Positions 54,744-63,728 of a stretch of DNA of 64,000 bases are shown here, piece after piece. Positions within the stretch are counted from its first letter, which is position 1. Each line of letters begins with the position of its first letter. The stretch is from contig NZ_CP092418.1 of assembly GCF_023716485.1 (NCBI RefSeq), positions 1,657,001 through 1,721,000 of the forward strand, in the 5' to 3' direction. The position numbers and the translations under genes were made by a program. Origin of the DNA: Microbulbifer variabilis. GTDB lineage: Bacteria; Pseudomonadota; Gammaproteobacteria; Pseudomonadales; Cellvibrionaceae. Below the pieces are notes generated by a model. The model was given only the letters and a program-made list of their open reading frames with translations, searched no databases and was not told where the DNA came from.

Positions 54744-55553
54744 ATGGCAACCATGAAAAAAGCTTTTTTAGCCCCGCTGTTTGCTCTTTTGGCCTTTTTT
54801 GTCCTCAGCAGCGCCCAGGCTGAAGGAGATAAAAAAGAAACTAAAAGCTTCGATGTCAATGGCTTTACCCGGGTATCTCTACGAGGCAGTTCTCACGTTG
54901 AAGTGATTCAGGGGGATCATTTTGCCGTGAATGCCAGTGGTCCGGCTGAAGTTATGCCCCATGTCAAAGCGGAGGTGAAGGGCAACACTCTGGAGCTGTA
55001 TGTGGATGACAACACTCAACACTGGTTTGGTGTGATTACCATTACCCGTGATAGGGACCAGAAGGTGCACTTCACGGTCACCATGCCAAAGGTTGAGGCA
55101 TTAGAGGTAGCTGGTTCCGGGCAGGCCGTGGCAGAAACCTTAGAAAGTGAAACCATTGACCTTGGAGTCACGGGTTCTGGTACTGTGCGTGTTGCCAAGG
55201 CTGCGGCAGAAAATCTCAGTGCTTACGTGACAGGCTCTGGGGACTTGATTCTGGATAAGGCACTATCGGTCAACAGCGAGATTGCGATCAGCGGTTCCGG
55301 CGATATTTTCCTCGGAGGCATCACAGGAGAGAAGCTCTCAGCGGAAATCAGGGGCTCCGGTGATATGCGAGTCGGTGGCCGTGTAGCAGATGTCAATATT
55401 CGTATCATGGGATCTGGTGACTTTGTCGGCCGCAGCCTGCGCGCAGATAATGCCAGTGGCGCGGTCATGGGATCAGGGGATATCGTTCTAAAACGCCCGC
55501 AAAGTGATTCTTTTTCCGTTATGGGGTCTGGTGATGTTGCACTGGTAGACTAA
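54744..55553 (+). CDS. Secreted GIN-domain (DUF2807) protein
   Basis: The 269-residue product has a signal peptide (to about SSAQA) and a right-handed beta-helix built of repeats, each with a turn G-S-G: VAGSGQA, VTGSGTV, VTGSGDLIL, ISGSGDIFL, IRGSGDMRV, IMGSGDFV, VMGSGDIVL, VMGSGDVAL. This is the putative auto-transporter-adhesin GIN fold. Function in the family is not defined. The start may be 54744 or ATG 54753; both leave the signal peptide intact. Confidence 0.9.
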   Translation: MATMKKAFLAPLFALLAFFVLSSAQAEGDKKETKSFDVNGFTRVSLRGSSHVEVIQGDHFAVNASGPAEVMPHVKAEVKGNTLELYVDDNTQHWFGVITITRDRDQKVHFTVTMPKVEALEVAGSGQAVAETLESETIDLGVTGSGTVRVAKAAAENLSAYVTGSGDLILDKALSVNSEIAISGSGDIFLGGITGEKLSAEIRGSGDMRVGGRVADVNIRIMGSGDFVGRSLRADNASGAVMGSGDIVLKRPQSDSFSVMGSGDVALVD

Positions 55554-55576
55554 CCACTCTATTGATCTGCATAGTA

Positions 55577-55598
55577 GGCACTGCCACAGCGCAGTGCC
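55577..55598 (+). terminator. Stem-loop after the GIN-domain gene
   Basis: GGCACTGC-CACAGC-GCAGTGCC forms an 8-bp stem 24 bases after the stop; no T-run follows, so termination strength is doubtful. Confidence 0.45.
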
Positions 55599-55657
55599 CT
55601 CCTCATTAGGGCCAAACCTTCTTCGGCCCAGTTTTCTATTTTGGAAGTGAACTCCCC

Positions 55658-57127
55658 ATGGAATCGCAGGCGACAGGGTCCGGGCAAGTGAGCCTGGAGT
55701 ACCCTTTAGATCAAGCAGACAAACGCAGTAAGCGTCTCAAGGAAAAGTTGCGTCACTGGGGACGGGGTGCGCAGGAAAAATCTCATTGGTTGGCAGAGCG
55801 CCTTATGGACCGCCGTGTCTGTGTTGGAGTGACAGGTTTGAGTGGGGCTGGTAAATCGACTCTGCTTACCAGCCTTATCTACCAGTTGAGTCACCCCCAG
55901 AAAGCACAACTACCGGGCTTTGCCCCAGCGTTAAATGGAGACCTTTTGGGGGCGGAGTTAAAGCCCGCTCTCGATTCTGGTCTGCCAGTCTTTGACTATG
56001 AAGGCTGCTTGAGTGCTTTGATGTCGCATCCACCGAGATGGCCAAAAAGTACCCGAGATGTATCGGCAATGGAATTGCACATTCACTTGCGACGGCATCG
56101 TCGTTTAGGGGGGGGCGATTATAAAACCTTGATCCTGGAGCTGCGGGACTACCCAGGTGAATGGTTGATGGACTTGCCGATGCTGAGAATGGATTTTCGC
56201 GACTGGTGTCGCCATCAAGCCCATATTATTGCGAGCGATACGCGCGCGGGGCTGGCCCCGGGGCTGCTGACACGCTTGGCAGCGCTCTCCCCCGAGGCTG
56301 AGGCAAAGGAGTCAGAGCTGCAGGCATTGTGGCGGGAATATCGTCAATTTCTATTGGACTGCCGCGAAAAGCGAAAGCTCAGCTATCTGCAGCCTGGACG
56401 AGCATTGTTGGATGACGAGGATTATCAGCTATTACCTCTGCTGGATCTCAGAGGCTTTAGTGCCGATCAATTGAAACAGTTGCCTGATGGTAGTAATTAT
56501 CAGGTTCTGCGTCGCCTTTATGAGGCTTATGTGGAGGGGAAGGTGGCCCCGTTTCTCGAGAGCCATTTTAAACACCTCGATCGGCAGCTGGTCCTGGTGG
56601 ATATGATCGGCACCCTGTTTGCGGGTGAGCAGGCCTTGGAGGATATGCGCCTGGCTTTTACCCATATTGCCGATACTTTCCGCTATGGAGAGTCTGGGTT
56701 CTTGAGTAAGTTATGGCGTCCTAAGGTGAATCGCTTGCTCTTTGCCGCGACTAAGGTTGATCAGGTGCTCGCGGCTGATCACGATGCCTTGCGTCAGCTG
56801 CTTGGCCAGCAACTGCAGCAAACTTTTACCGGAGCGCGCCACCGTGGCTTGCCGATCTTTAGTGAAGCCATCGCTGCTGTGCGTTGTTCCCACGAGGATC
56901 AGCGTAATGGGCGGCGTATGCTGGTTGGATATGACCTGGATGGTCGCTATCTGGGTTTTGAGAATGCCGAGATATTCTCGCGCCTGCCCAGTGAAAAGAG
57001 TGGCTGGGGTCATTATACCGGGGCTGCTCCACCCCAGTTGCGTCCCCCGCAAGGTATGGACTCAGGTTCCATTCCTCATATCCGCGTCGATGCGCTTTTG
57101 AATTTGTTGCTTGGAGATAAAGTTTGA
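55658..57127 (+). CDS. ycjX: YcjX-like GTPase
   Basis: The 489-residue product matches the YcjX family (a P-loop GTPase linked to envelope stress in E. coli). The P-loop is GVTGLSGAGKSTLL (about 57-70), with LRDYPGEWLMDLP as Walker B-like region and LFAATKVDQVLAADH as the guanine-binding TKxD. It is followed by ycjF with a one-base overlap (TGATG), so the pair is co-translated. Confidence 0.92.
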   Translation: MESQATGSGQVSLEYPLDQADKRSKRLKEKLRHWGRGAQEKSHWLAERLMDRRVCVGVTGLSGAGKSTLLTSLIYQLSHPQKAQLPGFAPALNGDLLGAELKPALDSGLPVFDYEGCLSALMSHPPRWPKSTRDVSAMELHIHLRRHRRLGGGDYKTLILELRDYPGEWLMDLPMLRMDFRDWCRHQAHIIASDTRAGLAPGLLTRLAALSPEAEAKESELQALWREYRQFLLDCREKRKLSYLQPGRALLDDEDYQLLPLLDLRGFSADQLKQLPDGSNYQVLRRLYEAYVEGKVAPFLESHFKHLDRQLVLVDMIGTLFAGEQALEDMRLAFTHIADTFRYGESGFLSKLWRPKVNRLLFAATKVDQVLAADHDALRQLLGQQLQQTFTGARHRGLPIFSEAIAAVRCSHEDQRNGRRMLVGYDLDGRYLGFENAEIFSRLPSEKSGWGHYTGAAPPQLRPPQGMDSGSIPHIRVDALLNLLLGDKV

Positions 57128-58263
57128 TGGGTGATGAGAATAAACAGGCTCCTCGCCGGGTAACGCGGATAGAGTCCCTGCAGGAACCAGAAAGTGAAGC
57201 CCCTCACCGGGATACTACGCGTGTAGAAACCCTGCAAGAGGAAGGGGAGGACATTCCGAGATCTATTACCACGGGAGAATCACTACCCGATAGGATTGCC
57301 TTTTCTGAGTTGCGCCTGCCTGTTTTTCGCCTGAAATGGTTAAAGCCGGCACTGCTTTCAAGCGTAGCATTAATAGTGGCTGTACTCGCTTGGGAATTAC
57401 GCCAGATGTATACCTGGGCGGCAGATAAGCACTGGAGCCTTGGTATTCTCGCGGGAGTGGTGATAGCGAGCCTTGCAGCGGCAATAGTCAGTTCCCTGTG
57501 GGAATTTTTCCGTGCTGGTCGGCCACTGCGCAAGCTGCAAAAAACACAGGCAATGGCGGCCGACATGCGAGAGTGTCGCAGCCATGAAGAAGCGGAATCT
57601 CTCCGTCGACAGTTGCAGCTGCATTTTTCAGGAAAACCTCAGGGTGTACTGCTCAACCGGGTACTGGATGAGGCGCCAGATTATTATGACAGTAGTGAGT
57701 TACTGCAGCACTTGGAAGTGACTTTTCTCGATGCACTCGACCAGGAGGCACAACGCCGCGTAGTTCGTCACGCAACAGCAACTGGGGCATTGGTAGGTCT
57801 CAGTCCTTTTGCCAGTATTGACATCCTTGTTGCCCTGCGCCAATCGTTACGAATGATTGATGATGTTGCACAAATTTATGGCATTCAACCTTCGCTTGTA
57901 GTGCGCTGGCGCCTTTTCAAGAAAGTACTTGCGCTGGTGGCTTATAGTGGTGCAAGTGAATATGCGATCAGCGAGATATGGCCAGATTTGGTCGGCGACA
58001 GTGTTGTTAGTACAGTTTCTACCCGTTTGGGGCAAGGTGTGGGCGCAAGTTTTTTTGTGGCGCGTATTGGACTTTCTGCGATGCAGAGCTGTAGACCCAT
58101 CCCTTTTACTGAAAAACAGCGCCCGCGCCTAGGCGCATTGGTTAAACGCATTGGAATCGGGTTGAAAGAGCGGATGCCGGATGTTTTTTCTATGGTCGGG
58201 CTTGGCAGTCGGGCTGGCAGCTCCCCCGCTAAGCCCGCGACGAAGTTCACCAGAAAAAGCTGA
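57127..58263 (+). CDS. ycjF: YcjF-like membrane protein (DUF697)
   Basis: From ATG 57127 the 378-residue product has a polar N-terminal region, two membrane helices (about 75-93 and 103-125), and a C-terminal DUF697 domain containing TGALVGLSPFASIDILVALR and MIDDVAQIYGIQPS. The first 55 residues hold a threefold repeat (VTRIESLQEPE, TTRVETLQEEGE, ITTGESLP). It is the usual partner of ycjX, and the ycjXF pair is membrane associated. The repeat is unlike E. coli YcjF as I remember it. Confidence 0.88.
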   Translation: MGDENKQAPRRVTRIESLQEPESEAPHRDTTRVETLQEEGEDIPRSITTGESLPDRIAFSELRLPVFRLKWLKPALLSSVALIVAVLAWELRQMYTWAADKHWSLGILAGVVIASLAAAIVSSLWEFFRAGRPLRKLQKTQAMAADMRECRSHEEAESLRRQLQLHFSGKPQGVLLNRVLDEAPDYYDSSELLQHLEVTFLDALDQEAQRRVVRHATATGALVGLSPFASIDILVALRQSLRMIDDVAQIYGIQPSLVVRWRLFKKVLALVAYSGASEYAISEIWPDLVGDSVVSTVSTRLGQGVGASFFVARIGLSAMQSCRPIPFTEKQRPRLGALVKRIGIGLKERMPDVFSMVGLGSRAGSSPAKPATKFTRKS

Positions 58264-58329
58264 TTTCGTCGCTGCGACAAGGCTCGCAAGATACTGCGGG
58301 CCGAATGTTTTCAGGATGTAGTGACGGCC

Positions 58330-58842
58330 CTACTGGAACTGCTTTTTCATCAGCAGACGTGTATGGTGGCGATCCACCAATTCTGCCAGGGTGGCAAAGC
58401 GTCGTTTGATAAAGGGGGCGGGGTTGTTATTTCCAGCATCGTCCCGGTATTCAACACCTGAGCGGACATGTTGCAGTTCTCGAGTTAACTCGTTTATCGC
58501 CGAAAAAATATTTTGAGTATCGTCCTGGCTATGAAAAACGTAAGCGTTATTGGTATCCACCAAGTAGGCGTTACATTCATTTAGCCACTCAAGCCGCTGT
58601 TCAAGAAATCGAATTGTATTGCGGATACCGCCTTTATATTCTGGGTTGAAGTGCTCGTTTACATATTTGTCTAGGCTGCGCATGCCTGCCCCGACAAACT
58701 GCTCTACCACACTGCTGCAGTATTCTTTTGTGAGATAACTAGGATGGGTATTGGCATTGCTAAGGGAGCTTGAAATCAGCAAAGACAAAAGCCCCAAGGT
58801 TCGAAGGATGGCTAAAGAAGGAGAGTTCATTGTCTTGCCCAT
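58330..58842 (-). CDS. Uncharacterised exported protein, 170 residues
   Basis: I do not recognise a family. There is a signal peptide (LGLLSLLISSSLSNA, cut near 31) and a helical mature region with two cysteines (YCSSVV, ECNAY) that could form a disulfide. The C-terminus RFATLAELVDRHHTRLLMKK is basic. An in-frame ATG at 58830 is an alternative start. It is convergent with ycjF. Confidence 0.65.
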   Translation of the reverse strand: MGKTMNSPSLAILRTLGLLSLLISSSLSNANTHPSYLTKEYCSSVVEQFVGAGMRSLDKYVNEHFNPEYKGGIRNTIRFLEQRLEWLNECNAYLVDTNNAYVFHSQDDTQNIFSAINELTRELQHVRSGVEYRDDAGNNNPAPFIKRRFATLAELVDRHHTRLLMKKQFQ

Positions 58843-59071
58843 GGGTTACTCTTTCTAGTGACTGTTATTCTATCCGCCAAACCTGCTCAGTTGTTCTAAC
58901 ACTTTGTTTAGCGAAGTATTTTTTGTGATAGTTGTCACATGAATATAGAAGCGACAAATAGGTGTCAACGGTTATTAAGTGCGGAGTGACAGCTCTGGCG
59001 CGAAAGGTGTGTTGTGGGGAAGTATCTCCTGCGTTGTAAGTTAGGTAATAAATTAAAGACAGAGGTTTGCT

Positions 59072-60427
59072 TTGGCTGAATATGAATTTGATCTATTTGT
59101 GATTGGGGCGGGCTCTGGTGGTGTACGAGCTTCGCGTATGGCTGCCGCCCAGGGAATGAAGGTGGCAGTGGCTGAAGATCGCTACATGGGGGGGACCTGC
59201 GTAAACGTCGGGTGCGTTCCCAAAAAATTATTCGTCTATGCCAGTGGATTTAAAGAGGACTTCACCGATGCTAGAGCCTATGGTTGGAACAGTTTGCCGG
59301 CTGAATTTCACTGGCCAACATTGCGTGAAAATAATGCACGTGAAGTGTCCCGCCTCAACGATATTTATCGAAACCTATTAGCAAACTCAGATGTGACGGT
59401 CATTGACGGCCGTGCCAAAGTTACTGGTGCCAATAAGGTGATGGTGAATGGTCGCGAATACACCGCACAGAGAATTCTGGTAGCAACAGGAGGTTGGCCT
59501 TTTGTCCCAGATATTCCTGGAAAAGAATTCATCCTGACTTCCAACGAGGTGTTTTCCATGGAAGCCTTCCCCAATAGGGTACTGGTTGTTGGTGGGGGGT
59601 ATATTGCCGTTGAGTTTGCTGGGATATTTGCTGGTTTAGGTGCTGAGACCCACCTCTCTTACCGGCGTGATTTATTCCTACGTGGCTTTGATCGCGATAT
59701 TCGCCATTTTGTCCGTGATGAGATGGTAAAAAAGAATATTGATTTGAAGTTTAACCATCAAGTGAGTGCCATTGAAAAGTTGCAAGATGGTAGTTTTTTA
59801 GTACATGTCGAGGATGGCTCCAGTTTAAATGTGGACATGGTCCTCTATGCAACAGGCAGAGTTGCCAATACTGAAGGGCTCGGTTTGCAGGAGCAAGGGG
59901 TCGTGTTGCATCGCGATGGCACAATCTCAGTGGATGACAATTTCCGCACGAATGTCCATTCTATCTATGCCCTTGGGGATGTTACCGGTGAGCCACAGTT
60001 AACGCCTGTGGCCCTTGCGGAGGCGATGGCTCTAGTAAAGCATTGGCGTACTGGAACAACTGCGGAGATTGATTATAACAATATTCCCACCGCAGTATTT
60101 TGTCAGCCCAATATTGGAACTGTAGGGTTGTCAGAGGAAGAGGCCAGGGACTCCGGAGTTAGAGTTACCATTTACAAGTCAGAGTTCAGACCAATGCGTC
60201 ATACAGTAAGTGGGAATACCGAGCGCACCCTAATGAAGTTAGTGGTCGATGCCGACACTGATAAGGTGATTGGTGTTCATATGGTTGGTGATGATGCTGG
60301 TGAGATTATCCAGGGCTTGGCTGTTGCTTTGAAAGCGGGGGCGACCAAAAAAGTCTTTGATGAAACCATCGGAATTCACCCAACGGCAGCAGAAGAGTTC
60401 GTCACTATGCGTACACCAGTGCAGTAA
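59072..60427 (+). CDS. gorA: Glutathione-disulfide reductase
   Basis: Gor reduces glutathione disulfide with NADPH. The 451-residue flavoprotein has FAD-binding [13 protein letters not shown], the redox pair in [13 protein letters not shown] (C43, C48), NADPH-binding [20 protein letters not shown] with the arginines of [20 protein letters not shown], and the catalytic His-Glu in GIHPTAAEE (His436, Glu441). The start is TTG 59072 with GAGG upstream; no ATG is nearer the conserved N-terminus. Confidence 0.95.
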   Translation: MAEYEFDLFVIGAGSGGVRASRMAAAQGMKVAVAEDRYMGGTCVNVGCVPKKLFVYASGFKEDFTDARAYGWNSLPAEFHWPTLRENNAREVSRLNDIYRNLLANSDVTVIDGRAKVTGANKVMVNGREYTAQRILVATGGWPFVPDIPGKEFILTSNEVFSMEAFPNRVLVVGGGYIAVEFAGIFAGLGAETHLSYRRDLFLRGFDRDIRHFVRDEMVKKNIDLKFNHQVSAIEKLQDGSFLVHVEDGSSLNVDMVLYATGRVANTEGLGLQEQGVVLHRDGTISVDDNFRTNVHSIYALGDVTGEPQLTPVALAEAMALVKHWRTGTTAEIDYNNIPTAVFCQPNIGTVGLSEEEARDSGVRVTIYKSEFRPMRHTVSGNTERTLMKLVVDADTDKVIGVHMVGDDAGEIIQGLAVALKAGATKKVFDETIGIHPTAAEEFVTMRTPVQ

Positions 60428-60562
60428 GGTGTTTATCTGGTAGTGGATATAATTTGTGGTGACTATGCTCGAGGCGCCTCTTGAGTATTTAGCTCTAAAA
60501 TTGAGGGCCGCTAAAGAAAAATCTTAAAATCCCCCCCCTGCTTTTAAAGCGGGGTTTAATGC

Positions 60563-60588
60563 AAAAACGGCGCTGGTGCGCCGTTTTT
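60563..60588. terminator. Bidirectional terminator between gorA and the HPF-like gene
   Basis: AAAAACGGCGC-TGGT-GCGCCGTTTTT is a symmetrical hairpin with A-run and T-run, so it can end transcripts from both convergent genes. Confidence 0.93.
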
Positions 60589-60596
60589 GCTCTCTT

Positions 60597-60950
60597 CTAG
60601 GATTCTTCTTCGACTTCATAAAGCGCCTGATGACGCTGCGCTTTTTTGCGCTCGCTACGCTCTTTTAGGCAGCGTTCTGCGGAGGCAAATGTGTCATTCA
60701 CCGCTCGGTGGATAGACTCATTTTCATTACTGATGGTCACGGGATTGCCACTAATGGCAAGTTCAAGGGAGGCTTTGTATTGCTTGCCTTTGCTTTTGTG
60801 TTGGTGGGGAGCTTCCAGAACTACACGACTATGTATGATGTCGCCACAATAACGTTCCAGTTTGTGTAACTTCTTAGATACCGTATTTGACAGGGCAGCA
60901 GATTTGTCGATATCGCGGAACACAATGTTATCGTTAGGCGCTGATTTCAT
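60597..60950 (-). CDS. HPF/RaiA-like ribosome hibernation factor
   Basis: From ATG 60950 with a GGAGG site nine bases upstream, the 117-residue product has the short HPF/YfiA fold: IVFRDIDKSAALSNTVSKKL, VVLEAPHQHKSKGKQYKASL and ESIHRAVNDTFASAERCL, with a basic helix and an acidic end. Such proteins bind the 30S subunit and help form inactive 70S or 100S ribosomes in stress. Short length excludes long HPF. The previous ATG in frame (60980) has no better site. Confidence 0.82.
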   Translation of the reverse strand: MKSAPNDNIVFRDIDKSAALSNTVSKKLHKLERYCGDIIHSRVVLEAPHQHKSKGKQYKASLELAISGNPVTISNENESIHRAVNDTFASAERCLKERSERKKAQRHQALYEVEEES

Positions 60951-60980
60951 GGATAAATACCTCCGGTTATAGGAAACCAT

Positions 60981-61434
60981 GCAGGCCGCTTGTGCGGTTT
61001 GCTATTCAAAGAAGGTAGGGCGCCCTAATGGGAGGGGTCGAGTCCGCAGTTGAATCGCCGAGTCGCCGGTAGCGCAACGAATAATTGCTGTCTGAGCAGC
61101 TCTGGGTGTTTTACGTCCGGGTCGGGTTTCCGCTGTGTTCAGCGATCGTCTCCCTGTTACCCATAATGCTTCCGCTAAAAAAAAAATCAAGCGCTATCGC
61201 TTGAAAATGTCACATAAAATTCGGCGAAGCGTCATTAAGACGACTTTAGCACTTAGGTTTAAGGGGATTATTCATCAAATGGGGGCAAAGGGTGGACGAG
61301 AGGTCATTGCTCGCGAGCTCAGGCCTGCGTAAAATTGACAGTGCTGCGACAGAGTACATAAAGTTTTGAACAAAATTTAACCTCTGTGCTTTTATCTTAC
61401 GAGTGTCGAAAAATCGAGAAACAGGTTCTGGACA
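60981..61434. other. Gap between the HPF-like gene and the coiled-coil protein gene
   Basis: No recognised gene lies in these 454 bases. A 41-codon plus-strand frame from ATG 61207 (basic product, no ribosome site) is the best frame but is not convincing. A minus-strand terminator is present at 61178-61204. Confidence 0.4.
61178..61204 (-). terminator. Minus-strand intrinsic terminator in the 61-kb gap
   Basis: TCAAGCG-CTAT-CGCTTGA is preceded on the plus strand by a run of A, so the minus strand reads a stem followed by nine or ten T. It would end a transcript from 61205 or beyond, where no minus-strand gene is visible. Confidence 0.65.
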
Positions 61435-62433
61435 ATGGCGGTAAAGCGGTATTGCTCGCTCTTCTTTGCGGGCTTAGTAGTTTTTAGCGGAATGGCAGCG
61501 CAGGCGCAGTCAAACCTCACTGTGGAAAAAAACCGACTGGCGCGCCTGGAGCAGTCCCTGGAAAACAGGCAGGTTGAGCTGGAAGATATTGAGAATGAAT
61601 TGCTTTCTTATGAGTATAAGCTCGAGCGTGCGCAGGAATCTCTCAACGAGCTTCGCAAAGAGTATGAGGCGAGCCGTGTCGAGCTCGAGGAGGCGCGTAG
61701 GCTCCATGAATCCAATGGCACCTCAGATTCTGAGCGTCGCCTGACCAAAGCCAAGCACGGCTTTGCAATGGCCGAGCGAGGGGTGGATAGCCGCAGCCGA
61801 CGTTTAGAGTTTATCAAGGTGAACCACCAAGAGCTTTTGGCTAGGCTCGACGAAGAGAAAAAAGGCATTGCCGAGACCAAGGCCAAGGTTTCTGCTCAGC
61901 AGGATAAGATTAGCCAGGTGGTGGATTCTATGCTGGCCAAGGCAGAGGCTTCTGAGAGGCGTGCCGCTTTGGCAAAAAGTGCTAAAGCTGAAGCAGCAAA
62001 GCCAAAGCCTCCTAAGCTGAAGACAGCGGCAATTGAGAAACCCCAGAAACGACAGGTGCAACCTGAGCCGGTTCCGACTGTTAAGAGAGATATTGATCCC
62101 GAGTTGCTTGCCTATGTCAAGCGGGAACAGAAACGTCTGAGTCTTTTACTTTCCGATAAAGAGGGGGAAAACAAACAGACTTTCCGCAATTTGCTTCTGA
62201 AGCCATCTAGTGGGGGGCGTCAACCTTTTGAGTTCCTGGGGAAGAACCAGTATCGTTTAGTGGCAACAGTTCATGCTGGTCGACAGACATACAAAATCAA
62301 CACTTGGAAGTTCCGTCGTACCATACCTGCAGAAGATGATGGCGAACGCTATGTTTTTATTTTTGATGCTCGGCGCCTTTCACGTCCCCGCCTAGTGATG
62401 TATCCAGAATATGTCTTAGACGCTCTCAAATAG
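61435..62433 (+). CDS. Exported coiled-coil protein of unknown function
   Basis: The 332-residue product has a signal peptide (to AAQAQ, about 25), a long coiled coil (about 30-170; NRLARLEQSLENRQVELEDI), an alanine/lysine/proline linker (about 175-215) and a C-terminal beta-rich domain with YRLVATVHAGRQTYKINTWK and YVFIFDARRLSRPRLVMYPE. The layout recalls periplasmic EnvC-like activators but lacks a LytM domain. I do not know the family. Confidence 0.75.
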   Translation: MAVKRYCSLFFAGLVVFSGMAAQAQSNLTVEKNRLARLEQSLENRQVELEDIENELLSYEYKLERAQESLNELRKEYEASRVELEEARRLHESNGTSDSERRLTKAKHGFAMAERGVDSRSRRLEFIKVNHQELLARLDEEKKGIAETKAKVSAQQDKISQVVDSMLAKAEASERRAALAKSAKAEAAKPKPPKLKTAAIEKPQKRQVQPEPVPTVKRDIDPELLAYVKREQKRLSLLLSDKEGENKQTFRNLLLKPSSGGRQPFEFLGKNQYRLVATVHAGRQTYKINTWKFRRTIPAEDDGERYVFIFDARRLSRPRLVMYPEYVLDALK

Positions 62434-62460
62434 GAAGTCTCAGCCTCTCAAGAGGATGCA

Positions 62461-62488
62461 AAAAGTCCGCTCAGTGCGGGCTTTTTTA
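62461..62488 (+). terminator. Rho-independent terminator after the coiled-coil protein gene
   Basis: AAAAAGTCCGC-TCAGT-GCGGGCTTTTTT forms a stem with T-run 27 bases after the stop; the A-run makes it usable from the opposite side as well. Confidence 0.88.
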
Positions 62489-62497
62489 TTCTACGCT

Positions 62498-63088
62498 TTA
62501 GTCATTTAGTAAGGGTACTTTGAGTAAGGAGTGGTAGTGGCTTTTTCCTGCCAGGGGAACACTCTCATAAAGAATGACATTTTCGACTAACACGGATGAG
62601 TTTAGGTTGCGCGGTGCAATATGCTGAAATCCCTCTTTATTGCGACTGCGCGCTAAGGTGATATGGGGTCGATATTCCTGACTTTCTGGTTCCATTCCAA
62701 GCTCGCCAATAAATTGCCGGCATTCCTCATGGAGTTCAGTTAAATTAGGATTTAGGGCTAATTCTACAGCAAGAATTTTGGAGTGCTGTTTTGGGAAAGG
62801 GGTTAAAGAACAAACCCTACTTTGAAAACTTCCTTTGCAGTGTGCAAGCTCAATAAGTCCCTGCTTAAGCTGGGGGATTTTTTCTTTCGGAGTGCTCCCA
62901 AGAAAAGCCAAGGTCAGGTGCCAGTTATTGGGGGTTGTCCAGCGTATATGGTTAGTAGTTGTGTCTTTTAGCTGCTTTTGGCACTGAGTGGTTATCTCGT
63001 CTAGGAATGCTTGTGATGCCACATCAGGTTTAATACCAATAAATAACCTGCTAGTGGATTGATCTGACAAATTTTCTTCTCTTTGCAT
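62498..63088 (-). CDS. thpR: RNA 2',3'-cyclic phosphodiesterase (LigT/ThpR)
   Basis: The 196-residue 2H-phosphoesterase has two H-x-T motifs, HLTLAFLG (His57) and HITLARSR (His142), with LFIGIKPD at the N-terminus. These enzymes open 2',3'-cyclic phosphates to 2'-phosphates or can join tRNA halves. Convergent with the coiled-coil gene, divergent from hsp20. Confidence 0.9.
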   Translation of the reverse strand: MQREENLSDQSTSRLFIGIKPDVASQAFLDEITTQCQKQLKDTTTNHIRWTTPNNWHLTLAFLGSTPKEKIPQLKQGLIELAHCKGSFQSRVCSLTPFPKQHSKILAVELALNPNLTELHEECRQFIGELGMEPESQEYRPHITLARSRNKEGFQHIAPRNLNSSVLVENVILYESVPLAGKSHYHSLLKVPLLND

Positions 63089-63104
63089 TTTTTCCCTTTG
63101 GGAC

Positions 63105-63130
63105 CTTGAAATAAAACTTGTGGCCCATAC
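63105..63130 (+). promoter_or_regulatory. Sigma-32 type heat-shock promoter for hsp20
   Basis: CTTGAAA, 11 bases, then GCCCATAC matches the sigma-32 consensus (CTTGAAA and CCCCATnT). It lies about 100 bases ahead of the hsp20 start, leaving a structured leader. Confidence 0.75.
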
Positions 63131-63180
63131 CTATTGAGTACGGCTGGTAGCTTTGAGTGTGAAAGTGCCCCGTTAGCAAT

Positions 63181-63228
63181 GCTCGTGCTTATTGGCGAGC
63201 AAAATTGAATATTGCTCTGAATTGAGGA
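63181..63228 (+). promoter_or_regulatory. Possible ROSE-like RNA thermometer in the hsp20 leader
   Basis: A stem GCTCG/CGAGC (63181-63200) is followed by TTGCT (63212-63216) and the ribosome site AGGA (63225-63228), eight bases before ATG. In ROSE thermometers a U-Y-GCU element pairs with AGGA. The element order fits, but pairing here is short and not proven. Confidence 0.4.
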
Positions 63229-63235
63229 TATAACT

Positions 63236-63727
63236 ATGCGTAATTTTGATTTTTCCCCTCTGTATCGATCTGCAATTGGTTTTGATCGTATGGCCAGTCT
63301 GCTGGATGCAATGAGCTCCAGTGAGCAAAAACAACCCTCATACCCTCCCTATGATATAGAACTTACTGGTGAAGATAGCTATAGAATTACTATGGCTGTG
63401 GCTGGGTTTGAGCAATCTGAACTCGATATTCAGGTTGAGCAAAATCGCTTAAGTGTGAGCGGTAAAAAACCAGAAGATATTGCACAAAGAAACTTTCTCC
63501 ATCGAGGAATTGCTGCGAGAAATTTTGAGCGACGCTTCCAGCTAGCAGATCACGTCAAAGTGACTGATGCGAAGCTTGCCAACGGCCTGCTTCATATAGA
63601 GCTGGTTAGAGAAATACCTGAAGCGATGAAGCCTCGAAAAATCCAGATCAGTGAAGGCGCTTTACTGAATCATGAGCAGGCTGAAAGCGTCACGGCGAAA
63701 AAAAAGCCTGACACGGTAGCTGCATAA
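63236..63727 (+). CDS. Small heat-shock protein, Hsp20/IbpA type
   Basis: The 163-residue product begins MRNFDFSPLYRSAIGFDRMA like IbpA/IbpB and has the alpha-crystallin core (about 36-130): PPYDIELTGEDSYRITMAVAG, LSVSGKKPE, RGIAARNFERRFQLADHV and NGLLHIELVREIPEAMKPRKI. The C-terminal tail carries the PRKIQI anchor motif. It holds unfolding proteins for refolding after heat or oxidative stress. A sigma-32-like promoter precedes it. Confidence 0.94.
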   Translation: MRNFDFSPLYRSAIGFDRMASLLDAMSSSEQKQPSYPPYDIELTGEDSYRITMAVAGFEQSELDIQVEQNRLSVSGKKPEDIAQRNFLHRGIAARNFERRFQLADHVKVTDAKLANGLLHIELVREIPEAMKPRKIQISEGALLNHEQAESVTAKKKPDTVAA

Positions 63728-63728
63728 G

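Noticed and set aside
61135..61332. 65-codon plus-strand frame
   Set aside because: It runs through the minus-strand terminator hairpin, has no ribosome site and matches nothing known.
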